A DNA stretch of 64,000 nucleotides from Amycolatopsis sulphurea (lineage in GTDB: Bacteria > Actinomycetota > Actinomycetes > Mycobacteriales > Pseudonocardiaceae), in contig NZ_PDJK01000002.1 in the NCBI RefSeq assembly GCF_002564045.1, positions 2,170,001 to 2,234,000 of the forward strand. The letters run 5' to 3'. The notes beneath the pieces were generated by a model, which had not been told where the DNA came from, made no database searches, and saw only the letters and a list, made by a program, of their open reading frames with translations. Shown here piece after piece: positions 8,055-17,202 of the stretch (its first letter is position 1; each line of letters starts with the position of its first letter). The position numbers and the translations under genes were made by a program.

Positions 8055-9359
8055 ATGACTGCGTGGACCAACTGGGCCGGCACCGCCAAGGCGAACCCGA
8101 GCCGGGTGCACCGCCCGCGCAGCACCGCGGAGATCGCCGACGTCGTGCACGGGGTGTCCGCCGCCGGAGGCCGGGTGCGCCCGCTGGGCAGCGGGCATTC
8201 GTTCACCGCGATCGCGGCCACCGAAGCGGCGGCACTGGACCTCACCCGCTGGACCGGAATCGAGCGGGTCGACCTGGAAACCCACCAGGTCACCGTGCGC
8301 GCGGGGACCACGCTGCGCGCGCTCAACGCCGCGCTCGACGGCATCGGCCTGGCCATGACGAACCTCGGCGACATCGACGCGCAGACCATCGCCGGCGCGA
8401 TCTCGACCGGGACGCACGGCACCGGCGCCCGGTTCGGCGGCATCGCCACCCAGATCGTCGCGCTGGAACTGGTACTCGCGGACGGTTCGGTGGTCACCTG
8501 CTCCGCGGAGGAACAGCCAGACCTGTTCCACGCGGCCCGGATCGGGCTCGGTGCGCTGGGCGTGCTCAGCACCGTGACGCTGCAGTGCGAACCGTCGTTC
8601 GTGCTGTCCGCGCAGGAACGTCCGGAGCCGCTGGAGCAAGTGCTGGAGAACTTCGACGCTGCCGCGACGAACGACGACCACTTCGAGTTCTACTGGTTCC
8701 CGTACGACCGCACCGCGCTGGTCAAGCGAAACAACCGGCTGCCACTGGACGCGGAGCGCGCGCCCCTGTCCCGGGTGCGCCAGTTCGTGGAGTACGAGCT
8801 AGCCGAGAATCTGGCCTTCGGCGGGCTGTGCCGGGTCGGCCGGGCGGTGCCGAAGCTGGTGCGGCCCCTCAGCGGATTAGCCGCGCGCATGCTGTCCACA
8901 CGGGAATACTCCGACCTGTCCCACCGGGTGTTCGTCACCCGCCGCGGAGTGCGGTTCGTGGAATCGGAGTACGCGATCCCGCGCGAAACCCTGCCCGATG
9001 TGCTCGCCGAACTGCGTGCGCTGGTGCCGCGCCTGGCCGACCCGGTGATGTTCCCGGTGGAGGTACGGGTGGCCGCGGCCGACGACATCTGGCTGTCCAC
9101 TGCGTACGGACGCGATTCCGCGTATCTCGCCATCCACCAGTTCGCGGGTATGCCCTACCGCGAGTACTTCGCCGGGTTCGCCGCGATTGCCGACCAGGTC
9201 GGCGGCCGTCCGCATTGGGGCAAGCTGCACGACCTCGACGTGCACACGCTCCGCACGCGATACCCGCACTTCGACGATTTCCTGCGGGTGCGCAAGACCT
9301 GCGACCCGGCGGGCACGTTCACCAACGCCTACCTGGACCGGGTCCTCGGCAAGCCGTAA
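8055..9359 (+). CDS. FAD-binding oxidase, D-arabinono-1,4-lactone oxidase / alditol oxidase family
   Basis: A 434-residue flavoprotein of the vanillyl-alcohol-oxidase superfamily. The N-terminal FAD domain contains GSGHSFTAIA, whose His48 is the residue that covalently binds FAD in alditol oxidase relatives, and IAGAISTGTHG. The C-terminal ALO domain (PF04030) holds PHWGKLHDL near the end. These enzymes oxidise sugar lactones or polyols using oxygen or another acceptor. The ATG at 8055 has GACGAGG 6 nt upstream. The gene ends just before a palindromic repeat pair and converges on prs. Choosing between aldonolactone and alditol substrate needs phylogeny. Confidence 0.86.
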   Translation: MTAWTNWAGTAKANPSRVHRPRSTAEIADVVHGVSAAGGRVRPLGSGHSFTAIAATEAAALDLTRWTGIERVDLETHQVTVRAGTTLRALNAALDGIGLAMTNLGDIDAQTIAGAISTGTHGTGARFGGIATQIVALELVLADGSVVTCSAEEQPDLFHAARIGLGALGVLSTVTLQCEPSFVLSAQERPEPLEQVLENFDAAATNDDHFEFYWFPYDRTALVKRNNRLPLDAERAPLSRVRQFVEYELAENLAFGGLCRVGRAVPKLVRPLSGLAARMLSTREYSDLSHRVFVTRRGVRFVESEYAIPRETLPDVLAELRALVPRLADPVMFPVEVRVAAADDIWLSTAYGRDSAYLAIHQFAGMPYREYFAGFAAIADQVGGRPHWGKLHDLDVHTLRTRYPHFDDFLRVRKTCDPAGTFTNAYLDRVLGKP

Positions 9360-9360
9360 G

Positions 9361-9413
9361 GCTGTGAAGGGTCCCTTCACGGCCGCTGAGGCTGTGAAGG
9401 GACCCTTCACAGC
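9361..9413. repeat. Two copies of palindromic repeat GTGAAGGGnCCCTTCAC between convergent genes
   Basis: Two hairpin units, 9361-9383 and 9391-9413, have cores GTGAAGGGTCCCTTCAC and GTGAAGGGACCCTTCAC. They fill the whole gap between the TAA of the oxidase gene and the stop of prs. Together they can also fold as one long inverted repeat, so they probably act as a bidirectional terminator. The same core recurs at 59912-59992. Confidence 0.8.
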
Positions 9414-9414
9414 C

Positions 9415-10359
9415 TTAGGCGGGCTCGAACAGCGAGCTGACCGACTCGCCGTTGTGGATCCGCCGCATCGCCTCCGCCAGCGCCGGGGCGATGGACAGCA
9501 CGTGCAGCTTCTCCGTGCGTTCCCCAGTCGGGATCGGGACCGTGTTGGTGCACACGATCTCCAGCACGTCCTCCTGCCCGCCGATCCGGGCCAGCGCCTT
9601 GTCCGCGAACAACCCGTGCGTACAGGCCACCCGGATCGAGCGCGGCCCCAGCTCGCGCAGGCGGTCGAGCAGTTCCAGCACGGTGCTGCCGCGGGCGATC
9701 TCGTCGTCGAGCACGATCACGTCGCGGCCGGTGATCTCGCCGATGATGGACGTGATCTCCACCCGGTCGTCGGCGTAACGCTGCTTGGCGCCGGCCGCGA
9801 CCTTCGCGCCGAGCAGCCGGGCGAAGTGCGCGGCCTCCTTCGCGTTGCCCAGATCGGGCGACACGACGGTCGTGTTGGACAGGTCGTACTGCCGGAAGTA
9901 CCGGGCCAGCTCGTGCAGCGCGTGCAGGTGGTCGACGGGCACGCTGAAGAACCCGTGCACCTGCGGCGAGTGGAGGGTCATGGTGAGCACCCGGTCCGCC
10001 CCGGCGGTGACCATCAGATCGGCGACCAGCCGGCCGCCGATTGAGATGCGCGACGCGTCCTTCTTGTCCGAACGCGCGTACGAGTAGTGCGGCATCACCA
10101 CGGTGACCCGGCCCGCCGAAGCGCCGCGCGCGGCGTCGAGCATCAGCAGCAGCTCGACCAGGTGCTCCTGCACCGGCTTGACCAGCGGCTGGATCAGGAA
10201 GACGTCGCGCTCCCGGCAATTGGCCTCAAGCTGGACCTGCAGGCAGTCGTTGGCGAACCGGTCGATCTTGACCGGCAGCAACGGCACACCGAGGTTGCCG
10301 CAGATCTCCTCGGCCAGTTCCGGATGGGCACTACCACTGAAAACCGCGATATCCCGCAC
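9415..10359 (-). CDS. prs: Ribose-phosphate pyrophosphokinase (PRPP synthetase), divergent paralogue
   Basis: A 314-residue protein aligning along the whole PRPP synthetase fold. The N-terminal half has PHYSYARSDKK, the middle TLHSPQVHGFF, and the C-terminal half the PRPP-binding loop VLDDEIARGST. PRPP synthetase transfers pyrophosphate from ATP to ribose-5-phosphate for nucleotide, His and Trp synthesis. Two key segments depart from the usual bacterial form: the canonical DLHA metal site reads TLHS here, and the usual DDxxDTxGT loop reads DDEIARGST. It may therefore be a second, divergent Prs with altered regulation. It follows an SDR gene by 10 nt. The GTG start has no clear Shine-Dalgarno sequence. 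Confidence 0.85.
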   Translation of the reverse strand: MRDIAVFSGSAHPELAEEICGNLGVPLLPVKIDRFANDCLQVQLEANCRERDVFLIQPLVKPVQEHLVELLLMLDAARGASAGRVTVVMPHYSYARSDKKDASRISIGGRLVADLMVTAGADRVLTMTLHSPQVHGFFSVPVDHLHALHELARYFRQYDLSNTTVVSPDLGNAKEAAHFARLLGAKVAAGAKQRYADDRVEITSIIGEITGRDVIVLDDEIARGSTVLELLDRLRELGPRSIRVACTHGLFADKALARIGGQEDVLEIVCTNTVPIPTGERTEKLHVLSIAPALAEAMRRIHNGESVSSLFEPA

Positions 10360-10369
10360 GGGAGGGATC

Positions 10370-11020
10370 TTAGAGTGCGGACACCGCGTCCTCGATCGAG
10401 TCCTCGCCGGAGATCAGTTCGAGCGTGCGGCCCGCCGTGGCCGGGGCGTCCAGCAACGCGAGCAGCACCGCCGCCACGTCCTCCCGGGGCACGGAAGCGC
10501 GGCCGGTCTGCTCCGCGATCTTCACCCGTCCGGTGCCGGAATCGTTGGTGAGCGCACCGGGCCGCAGGATCGTCCAATCCAGATCGCGGGTCTTCAGGTC
10601 CTCTTCGGCGGCCCGCTTGGCCCGCAGGTAGGTGGCGAACACCGGGTCGAGACCGGGTGCGTCCGGGTTGTCCGCGCCCATGGAACCGACCTGCACGAAG
10701 CGGCGGACCCCGGCCCGCCCGGCGGCTTCGGCGAAGAGCACCGCGGCCCCACGATCGACGGTATCCTTGCGAGTTTCCCCGCTGCCGGGTCCGGCACCCG
10801 CGGAGAAGACCGCGGCGTCCGCGCCCCGCAGCACCTGCGCCACCGCGTCCACATCGGACTTTTCCAGGTCGAGCACCACGGTTTCGGCGCCGACCGCGGT
10901 GAGGTCCGGTTCGTGGGCGGGATTGCGCACGAGGCCGACCGGCTCGTCGCGCCGCTGCGCGAGCAGCTTTTCCAGGTGCAGGGCGATCTGGCCGTGTCCT
11001 CCGGCGATGACGACGCGCAT
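10370..11020 (-). CDS. NAD(P)-binding atypical SDR (NmrA/HSCARG-like)
   Basis: A 216-residue Rossmann protein that starts straight into the nucleotide-binding loop (MRVVIAGGHGQIA). It lacks the catalytic YxxxK of classical short-chain dehydrogenases, having only YLRAKRAAEE, which is typical of the atypical SDR5/NmrA-like subgroup. Such proteins often sense redox state or act as reductases with unknown substrates. The size is right for a minimal SDR_a5 domain. It lies upstream of prs on the same strand with a 10-nt gap, so co-transcription is likely. No substrate can be assigned. Confidence 0.78.
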   Translation of the reverse strand: MRVVIAGGHGQIALHLEKLLAQRRDEPVGLVRNPAHEPDLTAVGAETVVLDLEKSDVDAVAQVLRGADAAVFSAGAGPGSGETRKDTVDRGAAVLFAEAAGRAGVRRFVQVGSMGADNPDAPGLDPVFATYLRAKRAAEEDLKTRDLDWTILRPGALTNDSGTGRVKIAEQTGRASVPREDVAAVLLALLDAPATAGRTLELISGEDSIEDAVSAL

Positions 11021-11062
11021 GGACCCGACTGTAGTGCCTGCGCGGGACCGCTGCCCGGGGGC

Positions 11063-11716
11063 TCAGTCCGACTCGGCGGCCACCAGGTCGGCGCGCAGCA
11101 GCTGCTCGTAGGCCATTTCGTTGACCCAGCGCGAAACCGGGTCCTCGTCCAGCAGGAGGCGCTCGGTGCGTCCTGCGAGGTCGAGGTCACTCGTCGCGTA
11201 CGGGTCGGCGGTGACCACCGCGAGGCCGTACGCACGGGCGCGGGGCAGGCAGTTGGCGACGTAGTCCTCGGTCAGTACGGCAAGCGATGGGAGCACCATC
11301 GCGGCCTCGCCGTAACGTGCGAAAGGAACCGCGGAGGCCATCGCGGTCCGCCAGTGCCGGGCGACCGCGAGGACGCCGATGATCTCGGCGGCCGGCGCGG
11401 GTGCGGTCGCGGCCAGCTCTGGCCAGGTCCAGGTGTCGACGGTGGCGCGATCGGCGACGGGACCGACACCCATCGCGATCCGCTCCGCGTGCACGTCCGT
11501 CCGGAGCCTGGCGACGATGCTGACCTTGCGGCCGAGCAGAGTCGTCACCGGCAGCACGACGCCGTTCCAGCCCAGCAGGGCGGCGGCCTTGCGGGCCAGC
11601 TCGTCGGGGCTCGCGGGGAGCTCGATCGGCGGCAGCACCCGGCTCGCTGTCGTCCGGCTGCGCTTCGCGCTTCCGGCGACCGTCGAGCGCTCGGTGTTCT
11701 GGGGGGTAGCCGCCAC
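11063..11716 (-). CDS. Conserved hypothetical protein
   Basis: A 217-residue protein of unknown function. After a Ser/Thr/Arg-rich N-terminal tail comes an alpha/beta region (about 45-120) with alternating hydrophobic strands, then a helical C-terminus ending in EQLLRADLVAAESD. There are no membrane segments and no recognisable catalytic motif. GTG at 11716 was chosen because AAGGAGG lies 7 nt upstream; a GTG 21 nt further out has no ribosome-binding site. It lies 42 nt upstream of the SDR gene on the same strand. Confidence 0.6.
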   Translation of the reverse strand: MAATPQNTERSTVAGSAKRSRTTASRVLPPIELPASPDELARKAAALLGWNGVVLPVTTLLGRKVSIVARLRTDVHAERIAMGVGPVADRATVDTWTWPELAATAPAPAAEIIGVLAVARHWRTAMASAVPFARYGEAAMVLPSLAVLTEDYVANCLPRARAYGLAVVTADPYATSDLDLAGRTERLLLDEDPVSRWVNEMAYEQLLRADLVAAESD

Positions 11717-12158
11717 GAGTCCGCCTCCTTCACTCACCTGTACCCAGGGTGGCCGGGGAAAACCGGCACATGACTTGAGTACCAGTGCGGCGGCGCCGAA
11801 TCTGCAGGTAGCGCGATCGTCTGCGATCGGCGGCGCTCAGCGGTCGGTGACCGGTCGACGGGCGGTCGGCCGACTTCAGCCCGACCGTGCGGCCAACCGA
11901 GTGACCAGCAGACGAGTGGTGTTACCGAGCGCCCACGGGCGGCTGCCCGGATGCCGGGCCGGGCACCCCGCGAACGCCGCAGCGGGCTAGCCCGTTCAGC
12001 ACAATCCCCGGCGTCTCCACTGTGGACTTCGCAGGTCAGCGCCGTCACCCGGGTCGTGGTGACCTGATTCTCAGCCGAGTACCACGTACCCGGATTAGGG
12101 TTGTTCCTCTCGTACGGCGCCACGAATCGTGCAGCGCCACGACGAAGGAGCTTCAGCC
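11717..12158. promoter_or_regulatory. 442-bp divergent intergenic region
   Basis: The spacer lies between a leftward hypothetical gene and the rightward CitE-like gene. It has repeated CGGTCGG-type motifs around 11836-11885. A plausible -10 (TAGGGT, about 12096) lies about 60 bp upstream of the rightward start. No coding or RNA feature is convincing. Confidence 0.35.
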
Positions 12159-13019
12159 ATGACGGAACTACGGCCGCGGCGTTCGGTGCTGTACATGCCC
12201 GGCGCGAACGAGCGCGCCCTGGAGAAGGCGAAGACGCTGCCCGCCGACACGTTGATCCTCGACCTGGAAGACGCCGTCGCACCCGACGCGAAGGAAGCCG
12301 CGCGCGAACGCGTTTGCGCCGCGGTGGGCACGTACGGGGCGCGCGAGGTGACCATCCGCGTCAACGGCCTGGACACCGAGTGGCACGACGCAGACCTGCG
12401 CGCAGCAGCCGCCGCCGGCCCCGCCGCGGTCGTGGTGCCGAAGGTGAACTCCGCCGCCGAAGTCCACAACATCGAACGCGCGTTGGAACTGGGCGGCGCC
12501 CCGGAGCACACGAAGATCTGGGCGATGGTCGAAACCCCGGTCGCCATGCTGCACGCCGAGGAGATCGCCACCGCCTCGGATCGCCTGACCGTATTGGTGA
12601 TGGGCACGAACGACCTGGCGAAGGAACTCCACGCGGAATTCGTCCCCGGCCGCGCACCGTTGCTGGGCGGGCTGTCGCTGTGCCTGCTGGCCGCCCGCGC
12701 GGCGGGCAAAGTGATCCTCGACGGCGTGTACAACGACGTGAAAGATGATGCCGGTTTCGCAGCGGAATGCTTGCAGGGGCGGCAATTCGGGTTCGACGGA
12801 AAGACGCTGATCCACCCGTCCCAAGTGGAACCGAGCAACCGGATCTTCGCCCCGTCGGCTGCGGAGATCACCCACGCCCGCCGGGTGATCTCCGCCTTCA
12901 CCGAAGCCAAGGCCGAAGGCCGAGGCGTGGCGATGATGGACGGGCGGATGATCGAGAACCTGCACGTGGACAACGCCCGGCGAGTACTGGCCCTCGCGGC
13001 GGCGGTGGGGGCGGCGTAG
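12159..13019 (+). CDS. CitE-like HpcH/HpaI aldolase / citryl-CoA lyase beta-subunit family protein
   Basis: A 286-residue TIM-barrel lyase of the CitE/malyl-CoA lyase family. Seen in order: RRSVLYMPGANERALEKA, DLEDAVAPDAKEAAR (acidic Mg site), VPKVNSA, MVETPVAML (second metal Glu), MGTNDLAKEL and GKTLIHPSQV. Members cleave or thioester-hydrolyse acyl-CoAs such as (S)-malyl-, citramalyl- or beta-methylmalyl-CoA. ATG at 12159 has AAGGAG 8 nt upstream. The gene stands alone. Its stop lies 35 bp before the left end of the Tn3 transposon, which has separated it from the gene that originally followed. Confidence 0.88.
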   Translation: MTELRPRRSVLYMPGANERALEKAKTLPADTLILDLEDAVAPDAKEAARERVCAAVGTYGAREVTIRVNGLDTEWHDADLRAAAAAGPAAVVVPKVNSAAEVHNIERALELGGAPEHTKIWAMVETPVAMLHAEEIATASDRLTVLVMGTNDLAKELHAEFVPGRAPLLGGLSLCLLAARAAGKVILDGVYNDVKDDAGFAAECLQGRQFGFDGKTLIHPSQVEPSNRIFAPSAAEITHARRVISAFTEAKAEGRGVAMMDGRMIENLHVDNARRVLALAAAVGAA

Positions 13020-13054
13020 GCCGGTTCGGCGCAAGTGCCGGCGCGCCACCGTAA

Positions 13055-13092
13055 GGGGTCGCCGTAGTACTCGCCGAAAATCGGGCGGATAT
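13055..13092 (+). repeat. Left terminal inverted repeat of the Tn3 transposon
   Basis: This 38-bp end begins GGGGTCGCCGTAGTACTCGC and ends GCGGATAT. It matches the right end (18218-18255, reverse complement) at 37 of 38 positions. A GGGG start is typical of Tn3-family ends. Confidence 0.95.
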
Positions 13093-13143
13093 CGCTGAGT
13101 AGGCTTCTGACCTGCGGATCTGGCGGGCTGTGGGAGGTCATTC

Positions 13144-16100
13144 GTGGCGACGCAGGTGTTCGCGGACGAGGAGCTGGAGCGCCTGCGGGGGTTCCCGGAG
13201 ATCGGTCGGGACGAGCTGGCGAAGTTCTTCACCCTGGCCCCGGCGGATATCGCGTTCGTCGATCCCGGCCGAGGTCGCGGTCCGGCGGACCGCCTTGGCC
13301 TGGCCGTTGCCCTGTCCACGTTGCCGTGGCTGGGGTTCGTGCCGGACAAGGTGTCCTCGGCGCCGCCGGTGGCGGTGACCAGGCTGGCTGATCAGCTCGG
13401 TCTCGACCCAGGTGAGCTGCGGTCCTACGGACGGCGCGCGAAGACGCGGACCGAGCATCTGCGGTTGGTGGCGAAGTACCTGGGATGGCGACTGCCGACC
13501 ACGCTGGAGCTCAAGGAGGTGGACGAATTCTTGCTGGCGCGGGCGATGGAACACGATTCGCCGACGTTGCTGTTCCGGCTGGCATGCGAGTACCTGATCT
13601 CGGCGCGGGTGATCCGGCCGGGCCCGGTGACCGTGGTCGAGTGGGTCGCCCATGCCCGCGCCGAAGCGCAACGGGAGACATTCGACCGGCTGGCGCAGGA
13701 GTTCACCGAGACGCGGTGCGCCGCGCTGGACAGACTGCTGGCCATCGACCCGGAGATCCGCACCACCCGGCTGCGGTGGCTGGCCACCGGACCGGTCGAG
13801 GCCTCGCCTGCGGCGGTGAAGGCCGAGGTCGCGAAGCTGGAGTTCCTGCGCTCGCTGGGCGCGGACAGCCTGGACCTCTCGGCGCTGCCCGCTGAGCGGC
13901 GCCGGTTCCTGGCCACGGTCGGGCGCCGGCTGACCTCGCAAGCGCTGGAACAGCGTGATCCGCAGCGCCGCTACCCGATCCTGCTGACGTTGCTGGCCCA
14001 GTCGGCGACCGACGTGCTCGACGAGGTCGTGCAGCTGTTCGACCAGGCCATCTCGGCACGGGAGAGCAAGGCTGAACGCAAGATGCGCGACGCGTTGGCC
14101 GAGCGCGGCAAGGCCGGCGAGGACCGGCAGGCGCTGCTGGACGACCTCCTGGCCATCGTCACCGATCCGCAGATCAGCGACGAGCAGATCGGCGGCCTGA
14201 TCCGGGGCGAGCGGATCGGATGGCCTCGCCTGCGGTCGGCAGTGGCGCAAGCCGCGCCGAGGTTGCCGCGCGATCACGGGCACCTGGCCGCGTTGGATGG
14301 CTCGTACGGGTATCTACGGCAGTTCACCCCGCAGGTGCTCGCGGCGGTGCGGTTCGCCGGCGGCACCGCGGCGACCGGGTTACTGGAAGCGGTGGAGATC
14401 CTGCGCGACCTGAACGCCACCGGCGCCCGCCGTGTCCCGGCCGACGCGCCGGACGGGTTCGTGCCCGCGCGGTGGCGCGGCTACCTGGAGACCGCGTCGA
14501 AGTCCGGGAACACCAGCGCCTACCGGCACTATTGGGAGTTGTGCACGCTTCTCGCGCTGCGGGATGGGCTGCGCAGCGGGGATGTGTTCGTGCCGGGCTC
14601 GCGCCGCTACTCCGACCCGACCGCCTACCTGCTCACCCCAGACAAATGGGCCGACCAGCGAACGGAGTTTTGCCAGCTGGTCGGCAAACCCGCCGATCCT
14701 GCCCGTGCGCTGGCCGACGCGGAGAACGAACTGGGCGAGGCACTTGCCGAACTGGAGGAGGTCCTGGCCGCCGGTGACGGCCCGGTGCGCCTGGACGAGG
14801 CCGGTGACCTGGTGATCTCGCCGCTCACCGCCGAGGACGTCCCGGCCGAGGCAACCGCGCTGAAGGCGGAGCTGACCGAGATGCTGCCATTCGCGCCGAT
14901 CGTGTCGCTGCTGATCGAGCTGGACAAACGTACCGGCTACCTGGACTGCTTCACCCACGCCGGCGGCAAGCAGGCCCGCAGCCCCGAGCTGAAACGGAAC
15001 CTGATCGCGGTCTTGCTGGCCCACTCCACCAACCTCGGCCTGACCAGGATGGCCGACGCCTGCGGGATCTCCTACGACGTGCTCGCCTGGACCAGTGAGT
15101 GGTACGTGCGGGAGGAGACGCTGCGCGCGGCGAACCTGGCGATCATCGACTACCACCAGCGCCTGCCGCTCACCCCGATCTTCGGCACCGGCACCCTGTC
15201 CTCATCGGATGGACAGCGGTTCCCCACGCGCGGAAAGTCCGTCACCGCAAGGGCTTTGAGCCGATACTTCGCGTCCGAGGGGCTTTCCACGTATACGCAC
15301 GTGACCGATCAGCACACCACCTACGGCACGAAGGTCATCGTCGCGACCAAGCGCGAGGCCCACTACGTCCTCGACGAGATTCTCGGGAACGCGACCGACA
15401 TTCCCATCACCGAGCACGCGACGGACACCCACGGCGTCACCTTGGTCAACTTCGGGCTGTTCGACCTGCTCGGGTTGCAGCTGTCCCCGCGGATCCGGGA
15501 CCTGGGCAAGATCACCCTCTACCGGAACGGATCACGAGCGCAGGTCCAAGCCGAGTTCCCGCACACCGGGCCGCTGCTTACCCGCAAGCTCAACACCGAC
15601 CTGATCGCCGAGCAATACGACGACCTACTCCGGCTCGCCGGGTCGCTGAAGTTCGGGCACGCCACCGCCTCCCTGCTAGTCGGCAAGCTCTCGGCATCCG
15701 GCCGGCAGAACGCGCTCGCCGCAGCGCTCAAGGAGTACGGGGCACTGCGGCGCACCATCTACGCCCGCTACCTCGCCGACCCGGCCTACCGGCGCAAGAT
15801 CTCGCGGCAGCTGAACAAGGGCGAGTCGCTGCACGCGCTGAAGCGGGACCTGCTCTACGCCCACGAAGGCGCGGTCAGAGCACGGCACCTCGAAGCCCAG
15901 ACCGAGCAGGCGTGGTGCCTCACGCTGGCCACCAACGCCGTGGTCGCGTGGACGACCGAGTACTACGGCCTGGCCGTGGAGTCGATGCGTACGGCCGGGC
16001 GGCGCATTGACGACGAGGTCCTGGCCCACATCTCCCCGGCGCACAGTGAGAACATCAACTTCTTCGGCGCCATCGACGTCGACATCGAAGGCGAGCTCGC

Positions 16101-16155
16101 GCAGCTCGGCCCCACCGGCTACCGGCCGCTGCGCATCCGGGACACCCTGTTCTGA
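13144..16155 (+). CDS. tnpA: Tn3-family transposase
   Basis: A 1,003-residue DDE transposase, full length for the family. The N-terminal DNA-binding region (DUF4158-like) is followed by the C-terminal RNase-H-fold catalytic domain. The catalytic acids are visible: Asp at about 689 (SSSDGQRF), Asp at about 722 (HVTDQHTTYG) and Glu at about 969 (HSENINFFG). It binds the 38-bp ends and carries out replicative transposition through a cointegrate. The GTG start lies 51 bp inside the left end. No frameshift or stop is present, so it is predicted active. Confidence 0.96.
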   Translation: MATQVFADEELERLRGFPEIGRDELAKFFTLAPADIAFVDPGRGRGPADRLGLAVALSTLPWLGFVPDKVSSAPPVAVTRLADQLGLDPGELRSYGRRAKTRTEHLRLVAKYLGWRLPTTLELKEVDEFLLARAMEHDSPTLLFRLACEYLISARVIRPGPVTVVEWVAHARAEAQRETFDRLAQEFTETRCAALDRLLAIDPEIRTTRLRWLATGPVEASPAAVKAEVAKLEFLRSLGADSLDLSALPAERRRFLATVGRRLTSQALEQRDPQRRYPILLTLLAQSATDVLDEVVQLFDQAISARESKAERKMRDALAERGKAGEDRQALLDDLLAIVTDPQISDEQIGGLIRGERIGWPRLRSAVAQAAPRLPRDHGHLAALDGSYGYLRQFTPQVLAAVRFAGGTAATGLLEAVEILRDLNATGARRVPADAPDGFVPARWRGYLETASKSGNTSAYRHYWELCTLLALRDGLRSGDVFVPGSRRYSDPTAYLLTPDKWADQRTEFCQLVGKPADPARALADAENELGEALAELEEVLAAGDGPVRLDEAGDLVISPLTAEDVPAEATALKAELTEMLPFAPIVSLLIELDKRTGYLDCFTHAGGKQARSPELKRNLIAVLLAHSTNLGLTRMADACGISYDVLAWTSEWYVREETLRAANLAIIDYHQRLPLTPIFGTGTLSSSDGQRFPTRGKSVTARALSRYFASEGLSTYTHVTDQHTTYGTKVIVATKREAHYVLDEILGNATDIPITEHATDTHGVTLVNFGLFDLLGLQLSPRIRDLGKITLYRNGSRAQVQAEFPHTGPLLTRKLNTDLIAEQYDDLLRLAGSLKFGHATASLLVGKLSASGRQNALAAALKEYGALRRTIYARYLADPAYRRKISRQLNKGESLHALKRDLLYAHEGAVRARHLEAQTEQAWCLTLATNAVVAWTTEYYGLAVESMRTAGRRIDDEVLAHISPAHSENINFFGAIDVDIEGELAQLGPTGYRPLRIRDTLF

Positions 16156-16343
16156 CCCCCCGCGTGTGGAACTGTTGCGCGTCCCGCCGAGCGTTCGCCT
16201 ATGCCGCCATCCGGACGACCGCGAGCCGGCAGCAGCTCCCGCCACACCCGCACTCATCGCGTGCCCACCCGCCATCGGGACGGAGCATCACCGACCGCCG
16301 TCCCCGCGCGTGGTGTCGTAGCCACGCCGGGTAGGCTCGCTGG
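16156..16343. other. Intergenic stretch inside the transposon
   Basis: 188 bp lie between tnpA and the passenger gene. Its last 30 bases hold the passenger's short upstream region (GTAGGCTCGCTGG before the GTG). No Tn3 end or attC-like site is visible. Confidence 0.3.
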
Positions 16344-17189
16344 GTGAAACATGTCGTTCTGCTGCCCGGTTTTTGGCACGGTACATGGTGCTGGAGTCTC
16401 GTGACACCTCGACTCGCTCGTCGCCGGATCCCGGCGGTCGCCGTCGACCTTCAGGGGCAGGGGCTGGAGGGCGTCTCGCCCTCGTCGCGGTGGAGCCGGC
16501 CCTTCGACGAGTCGGCGTTTGCGACCGAGGTGTCCGGTGTCGCGTCCGTGACGGCATCGAGCGCAGCTGAGGCACTGATCGACCATCTCCGCCTCATCGG
16601 AGAGGGCGACCCGTGTGTTGTGGTGGCGCACAGCATGGGTGGTGTCGTGGCGACACTAGCGGCCGAGCAAGAACCTTCGTTGTTCTCGCAGCTGCTGTAC
16701 ATCGCAGCCTTCGCGCCCGTGAACGGGCTTCCCGCCGCCGCCGATTTCACTGCCGATGAGAACGAGGGGGAGTTGGGTACGCAACTGCTGCGAGCCGACC
16801 CGTTCACCGTCGGAGCCTCGCGCGTGGACTCCGGGGATCCAGATTCGCGTGCGGCCATCCAGAAGGCGCTCTATGGCGATGTGTCATCCGAGATCGCGGA
16901 CGTCGCGACGAGCCTGTTGAACTCCGATGCCCCCGTCGGTATCGCTGCCGAAACGATCTCCGTCAGTCGTGAGCGGTTTGGATCCGTGCCGCACACCTAC
17001 GTCATGTGCGGAGACGACTACATGATCCGGCCCGCGCTGCAGCGGCGCACGATCCGTGACATCGATGCCGTATCCGCCGCTCCGACAACGGTGGTGGAGT
17101 TGCCGAGCTCGCACTCTCCCTTCCTGTCCCAGCCGGACGCCGTCGCCGAGGCGATCGCAACAGCCTGGGGCAAGCCGCTGTCGGTCTAG
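16344..17189 (+). CDS. Alpha/beta-hydrolase (esterase/salicylate-esterase-like), transposon passenger
   Basis: A 281-residue alpha/beta-hydrolase with the oxyanion segment LLPGFWHGTWCW near the N-terminus. The nucleophile elbow is VVAHSMGG (Ser about 97). An Asp occurs in a CGDDYMI segment and a His in SSHSPF near the C-terminus, giving a complete catalytic triad. There is no signal peptide. It is the only non-transposition gene in the Tn3 element and its codon use is less GC-biased than its neighbours, so it was probably acquired from another lineage. The role may be ester hydrolysis or detoxification; no resistance family is recognised. Confidence 0.82.
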   Translation: MKHVVLLPGFWHGTWCWSLVTPRLARRRIPAVAVDLQGQGLEGVSPSSRWSRPFDESAFATEVSGVASVTASSAAEALIDHLRLIGEGDPCVVVAHSMGGVVATLAAEQEPSLFSQLLYIAAFAPVNGLPAAADFTADENEGELGTQLLRADPFTVGASRVDSGDPDSRAAIQKALYGDVSSEIADVATSLLNSDAPVGIAAETISVSRERFGSVPHTYVMCGDDYMIRPALQRRTIRDIDAVSAAPTTVVELPSSHSPFLSQPDAVAEAIATAWGKPLSV

Positions 17190-17202
17190 ACAGAGGACGC
17201 GC

